Source: Luteimonas salinisoli (lineage in GTDB: Bacteria; Pseudomonadota; Gammaproteobacteria; Xanthomonadales; Xanthomonadaceae). From it: 64,000 nucleotides of DNA. The notes beneath the pieces are model-generated. The model ran no database searches, was not told the DNA's origin, and saw only the letters and a program-made list of their open reading frames with translations. A program made the translations under genes and the position numbers. Positions within the stretch are counted from its first letter, which is position 1. Each line of letters opens with the position of its first letter. The DNA lies in assembly GCF_013425525.1 (NCBI RefSeq), contig NZ_JACCKA010000060.1, forward strand, positions 19,850 through 83,849, written 5' to 3'. Below, piece by piece: positions 23,945-31,790 of the stretch.

Positions 23945-24886
23945 TCACGCGAAGCGGTCGGTCGCCTGGATCAGGGCGTCGACGTTCTCCGGCTCGAACG
24001 CGGAATGCCCCGAGGTCGGCGTGATCGCCAGTTCCGCGCGCGGCCAGGCCTTGTGCAGGTCCCAGGCGTTCTGCACCGGGCACACCACGTCGTAGCGGCC
24101 GTGGACGATGGCGCCGGGGATGTCGACGATGCGGTAGGCGTCGCGCAGCAGCTGGTCGTCGGCCTCGAAGAAGCCGCCGTTGACGAAGTAGTGGTTCTCG
24201 ATGCGGGCGAAGGCCAGGGCGAAGCGGGGATCTTCGTGGCCGTGGACGAAGTCCTGGTCCACGCGCAGGAACGAGGTGGCGCCTTCCCAGACGCTCCAGG
24301 CGCGCGCCGCCGCGAGCCGGGTCGCTTCGTCGTCGCAGGTCAGGCGGCGATGGAACGCGGCGATCAGGTCGTCGCGCTCGGCGGGCGGGATCGCGGCGAC
24401 GTACTGCTCCCAGGCCTCGGGGAACAGCCGCGATGCGCCTTCCTGGTAGAACCATTCCAGCTCCCAGCGCCGCAGCATGAAGATGCCGCGCAGCACCAGT
24501 TCGGTCACGCGCCGGGCATGGGTCTGCGCATACGCCAACGCCAGGGTCGAGCCCCAGGATCCGCCGAACACCTGCCAGGCCTCGATGCCCAGGTGTTCGC
24601 GCAGCGCCTCGATATCCGCGACCAGGTGCCAGGTGGTGTTGTCGACCAGGTCGGCGTGCGGGGTGGAACGACCGGCGCCGCGCTGGTCGAACAGCACGAT
24701 ACGGTAGCGCTCCGGATCGTGGAAACGGCGCATCTTGGCGCTCGATCCGCCGCCCGGCCCGCCGTGCAGCAGCACCACCGGCTTGCCCTTCGGGTTGCCG
24801 CACTGCTCGTAGTGCAGCGCGTGGCGGGCGTCGACCTGCAGGGTGCCGGTGTCGTAGGGCTCGATTTCGGGATAGAGCGTGCGCAT
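23945..24886 (-). CDS. pip: proline iminopeptidase
   Basis: 313 residues, the standard length. It is an alpha/beta hydrolase with the oxyanion-hole HGGPGGG (41-47), the nucleophile elbow GGSWGS (Ser110), Asp in HGRYDVVCP (about 266) and His in TSGHSAFEPEN (about 294). YPEIEPYDTGTLQVDARHALHYEQCGNP at the N-terminus is characteristic of the family. The enzyme removes N-terminal proline from peptides in the cytoplasm. It follows prmC with a 39-base gap on the same strand and is probably co-transcribed with it. Confidence 0.95.
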   Translation of the reverse strand: MRTLYPEIEPYDTGTLQVDARHALHYEQCGNPKGKPVVLLHGGPGGGSSAKMRRFHDPERYRIVLFDQRGAGRSTPHADLVDNTTWHLVADIEALREHLGIEAWQVFGGSWGSTLALAYAQTHARRVTELVLRGIFMLRRWELEWFYQEGASRLFPEAWEQYVAAIPPAERDDLIAAFHRRLTCDDEATRLAAARAWSVWEGATSFLRVDQDFVHGHEDPRFALAFARIENHYFVNGGFFEADDQLLRDAYRIVDIPGAIVHGRYDVVCPVQNAWDLHKAWPRAELAITPTSGHSAFEPENVDALIQATDRFA

Positions 24887-24925
24887 CGGGGTCTTCCGTC
24901 GGCAGAAAACTGGGGCGCGAGTCTA

Positions 24926-25777
24926 TCAGCCCGCCGGCACGGAGCCGGCGCGCGCCAGGGTCACCCGCTCGCGGCGCTCGAGGTCGGCGACGGTATCGAC
25001 GTCGAGCAGTCCCTCGCGGCGCAGGATCGCGCGGACCGCGGCGCCCTGTTCGTGGCCATGCTCGAGCAGCAGCCAGCCGCCGGGACCCAGGTGCGCCGGC
25101 GCGCCGGCGGCGATCCGGGCGATCGCTTCGAGCCCATCGCTGCCGGACACCAGGGCCGTTTCCGGCTCGAAGCGCAGGTCGCCGCGGCCGAGGTGCGCAT
25201 CGCCCGCGGCGATGTAGGGCGGATTGCTGGCGATCAGCGCGTAGCGTTCCCCGGCCAGCGGCGCGTACCAGTCGCCTGCGCGGAATTCGACGTTCTCGAG
25301 CGCGTTGGTCACGGCGTTGCCGCGGGCGACGGCGAGCGCCGCGGCGCTGCGGTCGGTGGCCACGACCCGCGTCCGCGGCCGCTCGCAGGCGATCGCCAGG
25401 GCGACCGCGCCGCTGCCCGTGCCCAGGTCCGCCACCGCGAGCGGCGTGTCGGCCGCCAGGCGCTGCAGCGCCAGTTCCACCAGCAGCTCGGTTTCGGGGC
25501 GCGGGATCAGGGTATCGGGGGTGACCGCCAGATCGAGCGTCCAGAAACCGCGGCGGCCGGTGAGGTAGGCCACCGGCTCGCCGGCTTCGCGGCGCGCGAC
25601 CAGGCGTTCGAAATCGGCGGCCAGCCCAGGCGGCACGGGATCGTCGCCGTGCGCGTACAGCCAGGCCCCGGATCTGCCCACGGCATGCGCGAGCAGGTGC
25701 CGAGCCTCGGCGGCGTCGATGCGCTGCGCAGTCAGGTGCAGCAACGTGTCCAGCCGGAGGGATGGTGCATCGTTCAT
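24926..25777 (-). CDS. prmC: peptide chain release factor N5-glutamine methyltransferase
   Basis: 283 residues. The N-terminal helical domain (1-70) and [30 protein letters not shown] lead to the SAM motif [15 protein letters not shown] (116-130) and the catalytic NPPY (185-188). PrmC methylates the Gln of the GGQ motif in RF1 and RF2. In many bacteria it follows prfA; here no release-factor gene is nearby and prmC is paired with pip. About 105 bases upstream lies an intrinsic terminator that ends a structured RNA candidate reading toward prmC. Confidence 0.95.
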   Translation of the reverse strand: MNDAPSLRLDTLLHLTAQRIDAAEARHLLAHAVGRSGAWLYAHGDDPVPPGLAADFERLVARREAGEPVAYLTGRRGFWTLDLAVTPDTLIPRPETELLVELALQRLAADTPLAVADLGTGSGAVALAIACERPRTRVVATDRSAAALAVARGNAVTNALENVEFRAGDWYAPLAGERYALIASNPPYIAAGDAHLGRGDLRFEPETALVSGSDGLEAIARIAAGAPAHLGPGGWLLLEHGHEQGAAVRAILRREGLLDVDTVADLERRERVTLARAGSVPAG

Positions 25778-25881
25778 CGGGCATCGAGTCTGCCGCAGCG
25801 CGCGGCTGCATGTCCGGGTTTTCGGCAGCGCGGCTCCGGGACGAGCCGCGGCGAGAAGAAGCGCCCTGGACGGCGGTGGCC

Positions 25882-25908
25882 AAAAAGAAGGCGGCCGAAG
25901 CCGCCTTC
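25882..25908 (-). terminator. intrinsic terminator with UUCG tetraloop
   Basis: On the minus strand, GAAGGCGGC (25908-25900), the loop TTCG (25899-25896) and GCCGCCTTC (25895-25887) form a perfect 9-bp stem with the very stable C(UUCG)G loop. Five T residues follow (25886-25882). There is no T-run on the plus-strand side, so the terminator points toward prmC. Confidence 0.8.
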
Positions 25909-26068
25909 AAGATTCCGTATCGCGCGTGGGAGGGAGTACGGGACACGGAACTGGTCGCGGCCCTGGGCCGCCTGTGCTGTCCCGGCAAGGCCGGTCCACG
26001 CGTTCATTTTGCTGCAACGCAGCAGAAATGGCAACGGTTCCAGCGATTGAAATCATCGATGGAGATGC
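25882..26068 (-). ncRNA. candidate structured small RNA, divergent from ahpC
   Basis: The minus strand here has three nested perfect stems: CGCGTGG/CCACGCG (26002-25996 with 25929-25923), CGGGACA/TGTCCCG (25984-25978 with 25945-25939) and GCGGCC/GGCCGC (25971-25966 with 25962-25957). These stack into a rod. A further hairpin, TGCTGC/GCAGCA, lies upstream at 26010-26024. An intrinsic terminator ends the unit. The unpaired TACTCCCTC between stems could pair with Shine-Dalgarno sequences. A promoter (TTTATC, 18 bases, TATCAT at 26080-26075) overlaps the OxyR-type operator of ahpC, giving an RNA of roughly 190 bases. No known family was recognised, and expression is inferred. Confidence 0.5.
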
Positions 26069-26075
26069 AGCTATG

Positions 26076-26141
26076 ATATATAAAATCTATCAAACAGATA
26101 AAACCTATCGATTTTACAGATCAATAGGCTACCTCTATCCT
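26076..26141 (+). promoter_or_regulatory. ahpC promoter with OxyR-type operator
   Basis: Four tetranucleotides with 7-base spacing follow the classical OxyR pattern ATAG-N7-CTAT-N7-ATAG-N7-CTAT: ATAT (26076-26079), CTAT (26087-26090), ATAA (26098-26101) and CGAT (26109-26112), matching 13 of 16 positions. Immediately after is -35 TTTACA (26113-26118), a 17-base spacer and -10 TATCCT (26136-26141). An operator abutting the -35 is the arrangement of an OxyR-activated promoter. The oxyR gene itself lies 2.5 kb downstream. Confidence 0.75.
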
Positions 26142-26151
26142 GTGCGCTCAT

Positions 26152-26173
26152 GCCCGCCGGACGTCCGGCGGGC
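26152..26173 (+). other. perfect hairpin at the 5' end of the ahpC mRNA
   Basis: A 22-base perfect palindrome with arms GCCCGCCGG (26152-26160) and CCGGCGGGC (26165-26173) around ACGT, followed by TTCGTTT. The predicted transcription start is about 26148, so the message would open with this hairpin. It may protect the 5' end or act as a weak terminator/attenuator. The GAGGA ribosome site (26192-26196) lies outside it. Confidence 0.65.
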
Positions 26174-26201
26174 TTCGTTTACCCCCACGATGAGGACGTC
26201 C

Positions 26202-26765
26202 ATGTCGTTGATCAACACCGAAATCAAGCCGTTCGCCGCCACCGCCTACCAGAACGGCGAGTTCATCGAAGTGACCGACGCCAATCTGCGCGGCCAGTGG
26301 TCGGTGGTCGTGTTCTACCCGGCCGACTTCACCTTCGTCTGCCCGACCGAACTCGAGGACCTGGCCGACCACTACGCCGAATTCAGGAAGCTGGGGGTCG
26401 AGATCTACAGCGTTTCCACCGACACCCACTTCTCGCACAAGGCCTGGCACGACAGCTCCGAGGCGATCGGCAAGATCCAGTACCCGATGGTGGCCGACCC
26501 CACCGGCACGATCACCAACAACTTCGAGGTGATGCGCGAGGGCCAGGGCCTGGCCGACCGCGGCACCTTCGTGATCGACCCCGAGGGCCGCATCCAGGTG
26601 ATGGAGGTGACCGCCGAGGGCGTGGGCCGCGATGCCGCCGAGCTGCTGCGCAAGGTCAAGGCTGCCCAGTACGTCGCCGCGCACCCGGGCGAGGTCTGTC
26701 CCGCCAAGTGGAAGGAAGGCGAGAAGACCCTGAAGCCGTCGCTGGACCTGGTCGGCAAGATCTGA
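26202..26765 (+). CDS. ahpC: alkyl hydroperoxide reductase peroxiredoxin subunit C
   Basis: 187 residues, the typical AhpC length. Peroxidatic Cys47 is in [13 protein letters not shown], and resolving Cys166 is in [13 protein letters not shown] near the C-terminus, so it is a typical two-cysteine peroxiredoxin. It reduces hydrogen peroxide and organic hydroperoxides in the cytoplasm and is itself reduced by AhpF. GAGGA lies five bases before the ATG at 26202. The upstream region carries an OxyR-type operator and a 5' hairpin; two more hairpins separate it from ahpF. The unit ahpC-ahpF-oxyR forms a self-contained peroxide-response locus. Confidence 0.97.
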   Translation: MSLINTEIKPFAATAYQNGEFIEVTDANLRGQWSVVVFYPADFTFVCPTELEDLADHYAEFRKLGVEIYSVSTDTHFSHKAWHDSSEAIGKIQYPMVADPTGTITNNFEVMREGQGLADRGTFVIDPEGRIQVMEVTAEGVGRDAAELLRKVKAAQYVAAHPGEVCPAKWKEGEKTLKPSLDLVGKI

Positions 26766-26809
26766 TCCGACCGCGCGCGAGCGGTCGGCGCCAGCCGATC
26801 CTCGCCCCG

Positions 26810-26904
26810 CTCCCACCCCCCGTCCGCGGGGGTGGGAGTGGACCGGAACCGGCGCCGGCAGCCAGCCGCCGCCCGCCCGCCGCAGCGCCGGTTCCGGTCC
26901 ACTC
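26810..26904 (+). repeat. two overlapping inverted repeats between ahpC and ahpF
   Basis: First, CTCCCACCCCC (26810-26820) pairs perfectly with GGGGGTGGGAG (26828-26838), 11 bp. Second, a perfect 20-bp repeat runs from 26836-26855 (begins GAGTGGACCGG) to 26885-26904 (ends CCGGTCCACTC), with a 29-base loop. The two share bases 26836-26838, so they compete at the junction. No T-run follows either. They may stabilise the ahpC message or limit read-through into ahpF. Confidence 0.8.
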
Positions 26905-26985
26905 CTCTCCCCAGACCCGGTGCGCCGCTTCGAGCGGGCGCGTCGCGGGCCCCTATTGCCCCGCCGTTTTCACGAGGACCTCCGC

Positions 26986-28578
26986 ATGTTGGATGCCGAT
27001 CTCAAGACCCAGCTCGAGGCGTACCTGGAACGGGTGGTCCGCCCGATCCATGTCACCGCCTCCGTGGACGACGGCGACAAGTCGCGCGAACTGCTCTCGC
27101 TGCTCGACGACCTCGCGGCGCTGAGCGGCTTCATCACCGTGGAGGTGCGCCGCGACGATGCCGAACGCAAACCCTCGTTCGCGCTGTCCTCGCCCGGCCA
27201 CGACATCGACCTGCGCTTCGCCGGCCTGCCGATGGGCCACGAGTTCACCTCGCTGGTGCTTGCGCTGCTGCAGGTCGGCGGGCACCCCTCGAAGGCCGCG
27301 GCGGAGATCCAGCAGCAGGTGCGCCAGCTCGACGGCGAGTACCGCTTCGAGACCTACTACTCGCTGTCCTGCCAGAACTGCCCGGACGTGGTGCAGGCGC
27401 TCAACCTGATGGCGGTGCTCAACCCCAATGTCCACCACGTCGCGATCGACGGCGCGCTGTTCCAGGAAGAGGTCGAAGCACGCCAGGTCATGTCGGTGCC
27501 GGCTGTGTACCTCAACGGCGAGCCGTTCGAGCAGGGCCGGATGAGCCTGGAACAGGTCCTGGCCCGGCTCGACACCGGCGCCGAGCGCCGCGCCGCCGAG
27601 GAGATCGCGGCCAGGCCGCCGTTCGACGTGCTGGTGGTCGGCGGCGGCCCCGCGGGCGCGGCGGCGGCGATCTACGCCGCGCGCAAGGGCATCCGCACCG
27701 CGGTGGTATCGGAGCGTTTCGGCGGCCAGGTGCTGGACACGATGTCGATCGAGAACTTCGTCTCGGTACCCGAGACCGAAGGCCCGAAGATGGCGGCCGC
27801 GCTGGAGCAGCACGTGCGCCGGTACGACGTCGACGTCATGGATCTGCAGCGCGCCGAGCGGCTGCTGCCGATGGGCGACGACGGCCTGATCGCCCTGGAA
27901 CTCGCAAGCGGCGCGTCGCTGAAGGCGAAGACGGTGGTGCTGTCCACCGGGGCGCGCTGGCGCACCATGGACGTGCCCGGCGAAGCCGAGTATCGCAACC
28001 GCGGCGTGGCGTACTGCCCGCACTGCGACGGCCCGCTGTTCAAGGGCAAGCGGGTCGCGGTGATCGGCGGCGGAAACTCCGGCGTCGAGGCGGCGATCGA
28101 CCTGGCCGGCATCGTCCGCCACGTCACCCTGCTCGAATTCGAAGGCGGGCTGCGCGCCGACGAGGTGCTGCAGCGCAAGCTGCGCAGCCTCGGCAACGTC
28201 ACGGTGATCACCAGCGCCCAGACCACGCAGGTGCTCGGCGATGGCAGCAGAGTGGAGGCGCTGGTCTATACCGACCGTGTCGGCGGCGACAGCCACCGCG
28301 TCGAGCTGGACGGCGTGTTCGTGCAGATCGGGCTGCTGCCCAATACGGAATGGCTGCGCGGCGCCGTGGAGCTTTCGCCGCGCGGGGAGATCGTGGTCGA
28401 CGATCACGGCCGCACCAGCGTGCCCGGCGTCTTCGCCGCCGGCGACTGCACCACCGTGCCGTACAAGCAGATCGTGATCGCCATGGGCGAAGGCTCGCGC
28501 GCGGCGCTGGCGGCATTCGACCACCTGATCCGCAGCAGCGCTCCGGCGGCGAGAGTCGCGTCCCCCGAGGCGGCGTGA
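26986..28578 (+). CDS. ahpF: alkyl hydroperoxide reductase flavoprotein subunit F
   Basis: 530 residues. The N-terminal double thioredoxin-fold domain has the redox pair Cys129-Cys132 (SLSCQNCPD), the same numbering as in E. coli. The FAD motif [12 protein letters not shown] (about 218-229), the active-site CPHC (Cys344, Cys347) and the NAD motif [12 protein letters not shown] follow. The [18 protein letters not shown] block closes the FAD domain. AhpF passes electrons from NADH through FAD and its disulfides to AhpC. AGGA lies eight bases before the ATG. The 220-base gap from ahpC contains two strong hairpins that could set the AhpC:AhpF ratio. Confidence 0.97.
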   Translation: MLDADLKTQLEAYLERVVRPIHVTASVDDGDKSRELLSLLDDLAALSGFITVEVRRDDAERKPSFALSSPGHDIDLRFAGLPMGHEFTSLVLALLQVGGHPSKAAAEIQQQVRQLDGEYRFETYYSLSCQNCPDVVQALNLMAVLNPNVHHVAIDGALFQEEVEARQVMSVPAVYLNGEPFEQGRMSLEQVLARLDTGAERRAAEEIAARPPFDVLVVGGGPAGAAAAIYAARKGIRTAVVSERFGGQVLDTMSIENFVSVPETEGPKMAAALEQHVRRYDVDVMDLQRAERLLPMGDDGLIALELASGASLKAKTVVLSTGARWRTMDVPGEAEYRNRGVAYCPHCDGPLFKGKRVAVIGGGNSGVEAAIDLAGIVRHVTLLEFEGGLRADEVLQRKLRSLGNVTVITSAQTTQVLGDGSRVEALVYTDRVGGDSHRVELDGVFVQIGLLPNTEWLRGAVELSPRGEIVVDDHGRTSVPGVFAAGDCTTVPYKQIVIAMGEGSRAALAAFDHLIRSSAPAARVASPEAA

Positions 28579-28660
28579 CCGCGCCGGGGCGGCGGCGGCG
28601 TATGCTGCGGGGCGGGGACGAACCGTCCCGCTGGCGTCGCATCCGGCGACCGGTGGCCGC

Positions 28661-29605
28661 ATGAACCTGCGCGACCTCAAATACCTGGTCGCGCTGGCCG
28701 ACCACAAGCACTTCGGCCGCGCCGCCGCCGCGTGCTTCGTCAGCCAGCCGACCCTGTCCACTCAGATCCGCAAGCTGGAGGAGGAACTGGGGGTGTCGCT
28801 GGTGGAACGCGCACCGCGCAAGGTGATGCTCACGCCGGCCGGGCGCGAAGCCGCCGAGCGGGCGCGGCGCATCGTCGCCGAGGTCGAGCAGATGAAGGAA
28901 GCCGCGCGCCGCGAGCAGGACCCCGAGTCGGGCACCGTGCGCCTGGGGATCTTCCCCACCCTCGCCCCGTACCTGCTGCCGCACGTGATCCCGCGCCTGC
29001 GCCTGCGCTTCCCGAAGCTCGAACTGCTGCTGGTCGAGGAGAAGAGCGACGTCCTGCTGGGACGTCTGCGCGACGGTCGTCTCGATGCGGCGGTACTGGC
29101 CCTGCCGGTCGACGACGATCAGCTGCACTGCGAACCGCTGTTCGAGGAGCCTTTCATGCTGGCGGTCCCGGAGGGACACGCGCTCGCCGGGCGCAGCGCG
29201 CTGCGCATGGAGGAACTGGCCGACCAGCGCCTGCTGCTGCTGGAGGACGGGCACTGCCTGCGCGAACAGGCGCTCGAGGTCTGCCACCTCGGCGGTGCCG
29301 GCGAGCGCAGCGAGTTCCGCGCCACCAGCCTCGAAACCCTGCGCCAGATGGTGGCCGCCAACGTGGGCGTGACCCTGCTGCCGATCCTCGCGGTCCAGCC
29401 GCCGGTGGCGCGCTCGGGCTCGATCCGGCTGCTCGCCTTCCAGGACTCCCGACCCAGCCGCCGGATCGCCATGGTGTGGCGCCGGAGTTCGGCGATGGAC
29501 GCCTTTCTCCACCAGCTGGCGGACGTGTTCGCGCGGCTGCCTCCGGAACTGTTCGAGTATCGCCCGCGGGGGAATGCCCCCGCTGCGGCCCCGCCCTCGG
29601 CTTGA
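28661..29605 (+). CDS. oxyR: LysR-type peroxide sensor and regulator OxyR
   Basis: 314 residues. The LysR winged helix (FGRAAAACFVSQPTLSTQIRKLEEELGVSLVER; 18-50) is followed by the effector domain. Redox cysteines occur at exactly the E. coli positions, Cys199 (EDGHC) and Cys208 (ALEVC), with the intervening LREQALEV; their disulfide switches OxyR to an activator. It lies 82 bases after ahpF on the same strand and may be partly co-transcribed with it. The operator upstream of ahpC is its most likely target, and possibly also the divergent RNA. Confidence 0.96.
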   Translation: MNLRDLKYLVALADHKHFGRAAAACFVSQPTLSTQIRKLEEELGVSLVERAPRKVMLTPAGREAAERARRIVAEVEQMKEAARREQDPESGTVRLGIFPTLAPYLLPHVIPRLRLRFPKLELLLVEEKSDVLLGRLRDGRLDAAVLALPVDDDQLHCEPLFEEPFMLAVPEGHALAGRSALRMEELADQRLLLLEDGHCLREQALEVCHLGGAGERSEFRATSLETLRQMVAANVGVTLLPILAVQPPVARSGSIRLLAFQDSRPSRRIAMVWRRSSAMDAFLHQLADVFARLPPELFEYRPRGNAPAAAPPSA

Positions 29606-29709
29606 ACGCCTCCCGGAGTGGGGCTAGGGTTGTCGTCATGTCGGGCGGCGCGGAATGCGCCGCCCGCATCGTTGTGCGCCGGCGTCGGCGCCCCCTCGAG
29701 GAGCGTGCC

Positions 29710-30123
29710 ATGCCAGACCAGAGCCCCGGCGGCCTGCCGCCAGCGATCGTCGTGTCCGACGTCGATGCCGCGCGCCTGGACGCGCTGCTCGAGTCCGAGG
29801 CCTGGCGCAGGCATCCGGCCGCCGCCGCATTGCAGGCGGAACTGGCCCGCGCCGAGGTCCGACCGGCTGCCGCCGTGCCTTCCGACGTCGTCGGCATGCA
29901 CTCGACCGTGGACTGCGAGGACGTCCACAGCGGCACCCGCCATCGCCTGGTGCTGGTGTACCCCGGCGAGGCCGACGTGGCCAGCGGCCGGGTCTCGGTA
30001 CTGGCCCCGGTCGGCAGCGCGCTGCTGGGGCTGGCGGTCGGTCAGCACATCGACTGGGATGCGCCCGGCGGGCGCAAGCTGCGCCTGCGCGTGACCGCCG
30101 TGGCGCCACGCGCCGAGGGCTGA
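29710..30123 (+). CDS. rnk: Rnk-type nucleoside diphosphate kinase regulator (GreA/GreB C-terminal domain)
   Basis: 137 residues. A short N-terminal helical pair (IVVSDVDAARLDALLESEAWRR...AALQAELARAEV) precedes a GreA/B C-terminal FKBP-like domain: VPSDVVGMHSTVDCED, HRLVLVYPGEADVASGRVSVLAPVGSALLGLAVGQHIDW. This is the Rnk architecture, a Gre-like factor that binds RNA polymerase. GAGGAG lies seven bases before the ATG. TAGGGT at 29625-29630 could be its -10. It is followed after three bases by a gene of unknown function. Confidence 0.9.
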   Translation: MPDQSPGGLPPAIVVSDVDAARLDALLESEAWRRHPAAAALQAELARAEVRPAAAVPSDVVGMHSTVDCEDVHSGTRHRLVLVYPGEADVASGRVSVLAPVGSALLGLAVGQHIDWDAPGGRKLRLRVTAVAPRAEG

Positions 30124-30126
30124 GCC

Positions 30127-30771
30127 GTGAGCCTGAGGGCGCTTGCCGTGCTCGGCCTGGCGCTGGCGGCGCTCGGCTGGTGGTTTTCGCCGCAGTCCCC
30201 CCGCCAACCCGACGCGCCCGCGCTGGCCGCCGGAGAAGTGCCGCACTGCCCGCCGCCGCCGCAGACGGCGCCGGGCGCGGCGCCGCTGCAGAGCGAGGTG
30301 CCGGCCGGCCTGCGCCCGGTCCGGCTCGAGGCGGCGACCCTCACCCCGCTGGCCGGGTTCAGCGTGGAGGCGCGGGTCCTCGGGCGCCAGGACTACGCGC
30401 GCGGACGCGAGGCCGCGCTTTCTCCGACCGACCTCGCGCTGGGCTGGCAGCGCATGCGCGAGGACGCCGTGCTGGACCGGCTGCGGATCAGCCAGTCCGC
30501 GCGGTTCTACCGGTACCGCTGGCGCGGCGAACCTCCGATCCCCGCGCGCGAGATCGCCCGCAGCAGCGCCAACATGCACCTGGTCCCCTCCGATGCCGCC
30601 ACCGCGGCGGCGCTGCAGCGGGTACGCGCCGGCGACGACGTGCGCATCGACGGCTGGCTGATCGAGGCCCGGGCCGCCGACGGCTGGCGCTGGCGCAGCT
30701 CGCTCACCCGCGACGACACCGGGGCGGGCGCCTGCGAGCTGGTCTACGTCTGCGCGATCGAGCTGCGCTGA
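30127..30771 (+). CDS. exported or membrane-anchored protein of unknown function
   Basis: 214 residues starting at a GTG three bases after the rnk stop codon. The first 20 residues form a hydrophobic helix (LRALAVLGLALAALGWWF) without a clear cleavage site, so it may be an uncleaved anchor. The rest includes LAGFSVEARVLGRQDYARGREAALSPTDLALGWQRM and a RVRAGDDVRIDGWLIEA block, a pattern I have seen in conserved hypotheticals of proteobacteria but cannot name. An RxxDxxL-like helical core and two cysteines near the end (ACELVYVC) are the only notable features. Confidence 0.72.
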   Translation: MSLRALAVLGLALAALGWWFSPQSPRQPDAPALAAGEVPHCPPPPQTAPGAAPLQSEVPAGLRPVRLEAATLTPLAGFSVEARVLGRQDYARGREAALSPTDLALGWQRMREDAVLDRLRISQSARFYRYRWRGEPPIPAREIARSSANMHLVPSDAATAAALQRVRAGDDVRIDGWLIEARAADGWRWRSSLTRDDTGAGACELVYVCAIELR

Positions 30772-30802
30772 GCGCGTTGCCGGGGAGACGGGGGCCGGCG
30801 GT

Positions 30803-31741
30803 TCACGCCGGCTGGGCGGGCAGCCGCGCGCGGCCGCGCAGGCCGGCGAGGAAGATCCCGGCCAGGGTCAACGCGAGCCCCAGCCACTCGCGCGGACTGG
30901 TGGCGCGGTCGAGCAGCGCGACGTCGAGCACGAACGCCACCACCGGCTGCAGCAGCAGGAGCAGGCCGACCACCGCCACCCGCAGGTGCGGCATGGCCCG
31001 CGAGATCAGCACCCAGCTCAGGCAGTGGCCGACGCCGGCCAGCAGCAGCAGCCAGGCCAGCGAGCGCCAGGACGGGATCGCGAACGACACCCCCTCGGCC
31101 ACGCCGGCCGCACCGAGCAGCAGTGCGCAGCCCAGCGACGCGAGCGCCAGCACCTGGGCGATCGGCGCGGCACCGGCGGTGGCCTGGCGCGCCTCCTGCT
31201 GCGCGCGCTTGAGCCCGAGGTTGTAGGCGGCGTAGCAGACGCCGGTGGCCAGCCCCAGCAGCACCCCCCAACGGTACTCGCGCGGCAGACTGCTCCACTC
31301 GCCTCCCAGCAACAGCCACAACCCGAAGAACGCGAGCAGCAATCCGGCGAGGAACCGTACCCCGACGCGTTCGCCGTACAGCAGCACCCCGCCCAGCGCC
31401 ATCGCGAACACCTGCACGTTGGCCAGCAGGGTCGACAGCCCCGGGCCGACCAGCAGGATGCTGCGATGCCAAAGCCACAGATCGGCCGCGAACGCCGTGG
31501 CCGGCGCCAGCACCCACAGCCAGGCGCGCGTCGGCAGCGGCCGCCAATCGCGTCGCGCCGCCACGACCAGCCACAGCAGCAGGCCGCCGAACAGCACCCG
31601 GTAGAACGCCGACACCGTCGGCGGCGTCTCCGCGAACCGGACCATCAGGCCATTGGTGCCGATCAGCGAGGCGCCCGCCAGCATCCACAGCAGGGCGGCG
31701 CGGTCGTGGTTGCGTTCCTGCTGCATGCGCCGCTTCCGCAC
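30803..31741 (-). CDS. DMT superfamily (EamA) transporter
   Basis: 312 residues with about ten membrane helices in two EamA repeats: ALLWMLAGASLIGTNGLMVRFA at the N-terminus and LGLATGVCYAAYNLGLKRA at the start of the second half, with GLLLLLQPVVAF near the end. The substrate is unknown; EamA proteins export amino acids, metabolites or drugs. An ATG five codons in is an alternative start. It is convergent with the preceding gene and followed on the same strand, upstream, by the diguanylate cyclase gene with a 49-base gap. Confidence 0.88.
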   Translation of the reverse strand: MRKRRMQQERNHDRAALLWMLAGASLIGTNGLMVRFAETPPTVSAFYRVLFGGLLLWLVVAARRDWRPLPTRAWLWVLAPATAFAADLWLWHRSILLVGPGLSTLLANVQVFAMALGGVLLYGERVGVRFLAGLLLAFFGLWLLLGGEWSSLPREYRWGVLLGLATGVCYAAYNLGLKRAQQEARQATAGAAPIAQVLALASLGCALLLGAAGVAEGVSFAIPSWRSLAWLLLLAGVGHCLSWVLISRAMPHLRVAVVGLLLLLQPVVAFVLDVALLDRATSPREWLGLALTLAGIFLAGLRGRARLPAQPA

Positions 31742-31790
31742 GGAAAGGCCGCGACCTTAGCAGGCCGGCAGTCGCCGCGGGAGGGCGCCG

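Noticed and set aside
25774..26034. Possible 86-residue minus-strand gene upstream of prmC
   Set aside because: Would read through an intrinsic terminator and end inside the prmC start region; composition is random-like.
25762..26076. Possible 104-residue plus-strand gene upstream of ahpC
   Set aside because: No ribosome site, no family resemblance, and it runs through the inverted repeats that read better as a minus-strand structured RNA.
26148..26816. Minus-strand frame antisense to ahpC
   Set aside because: His/Gly/Val-rich shadow frame of a confidently identified gene.
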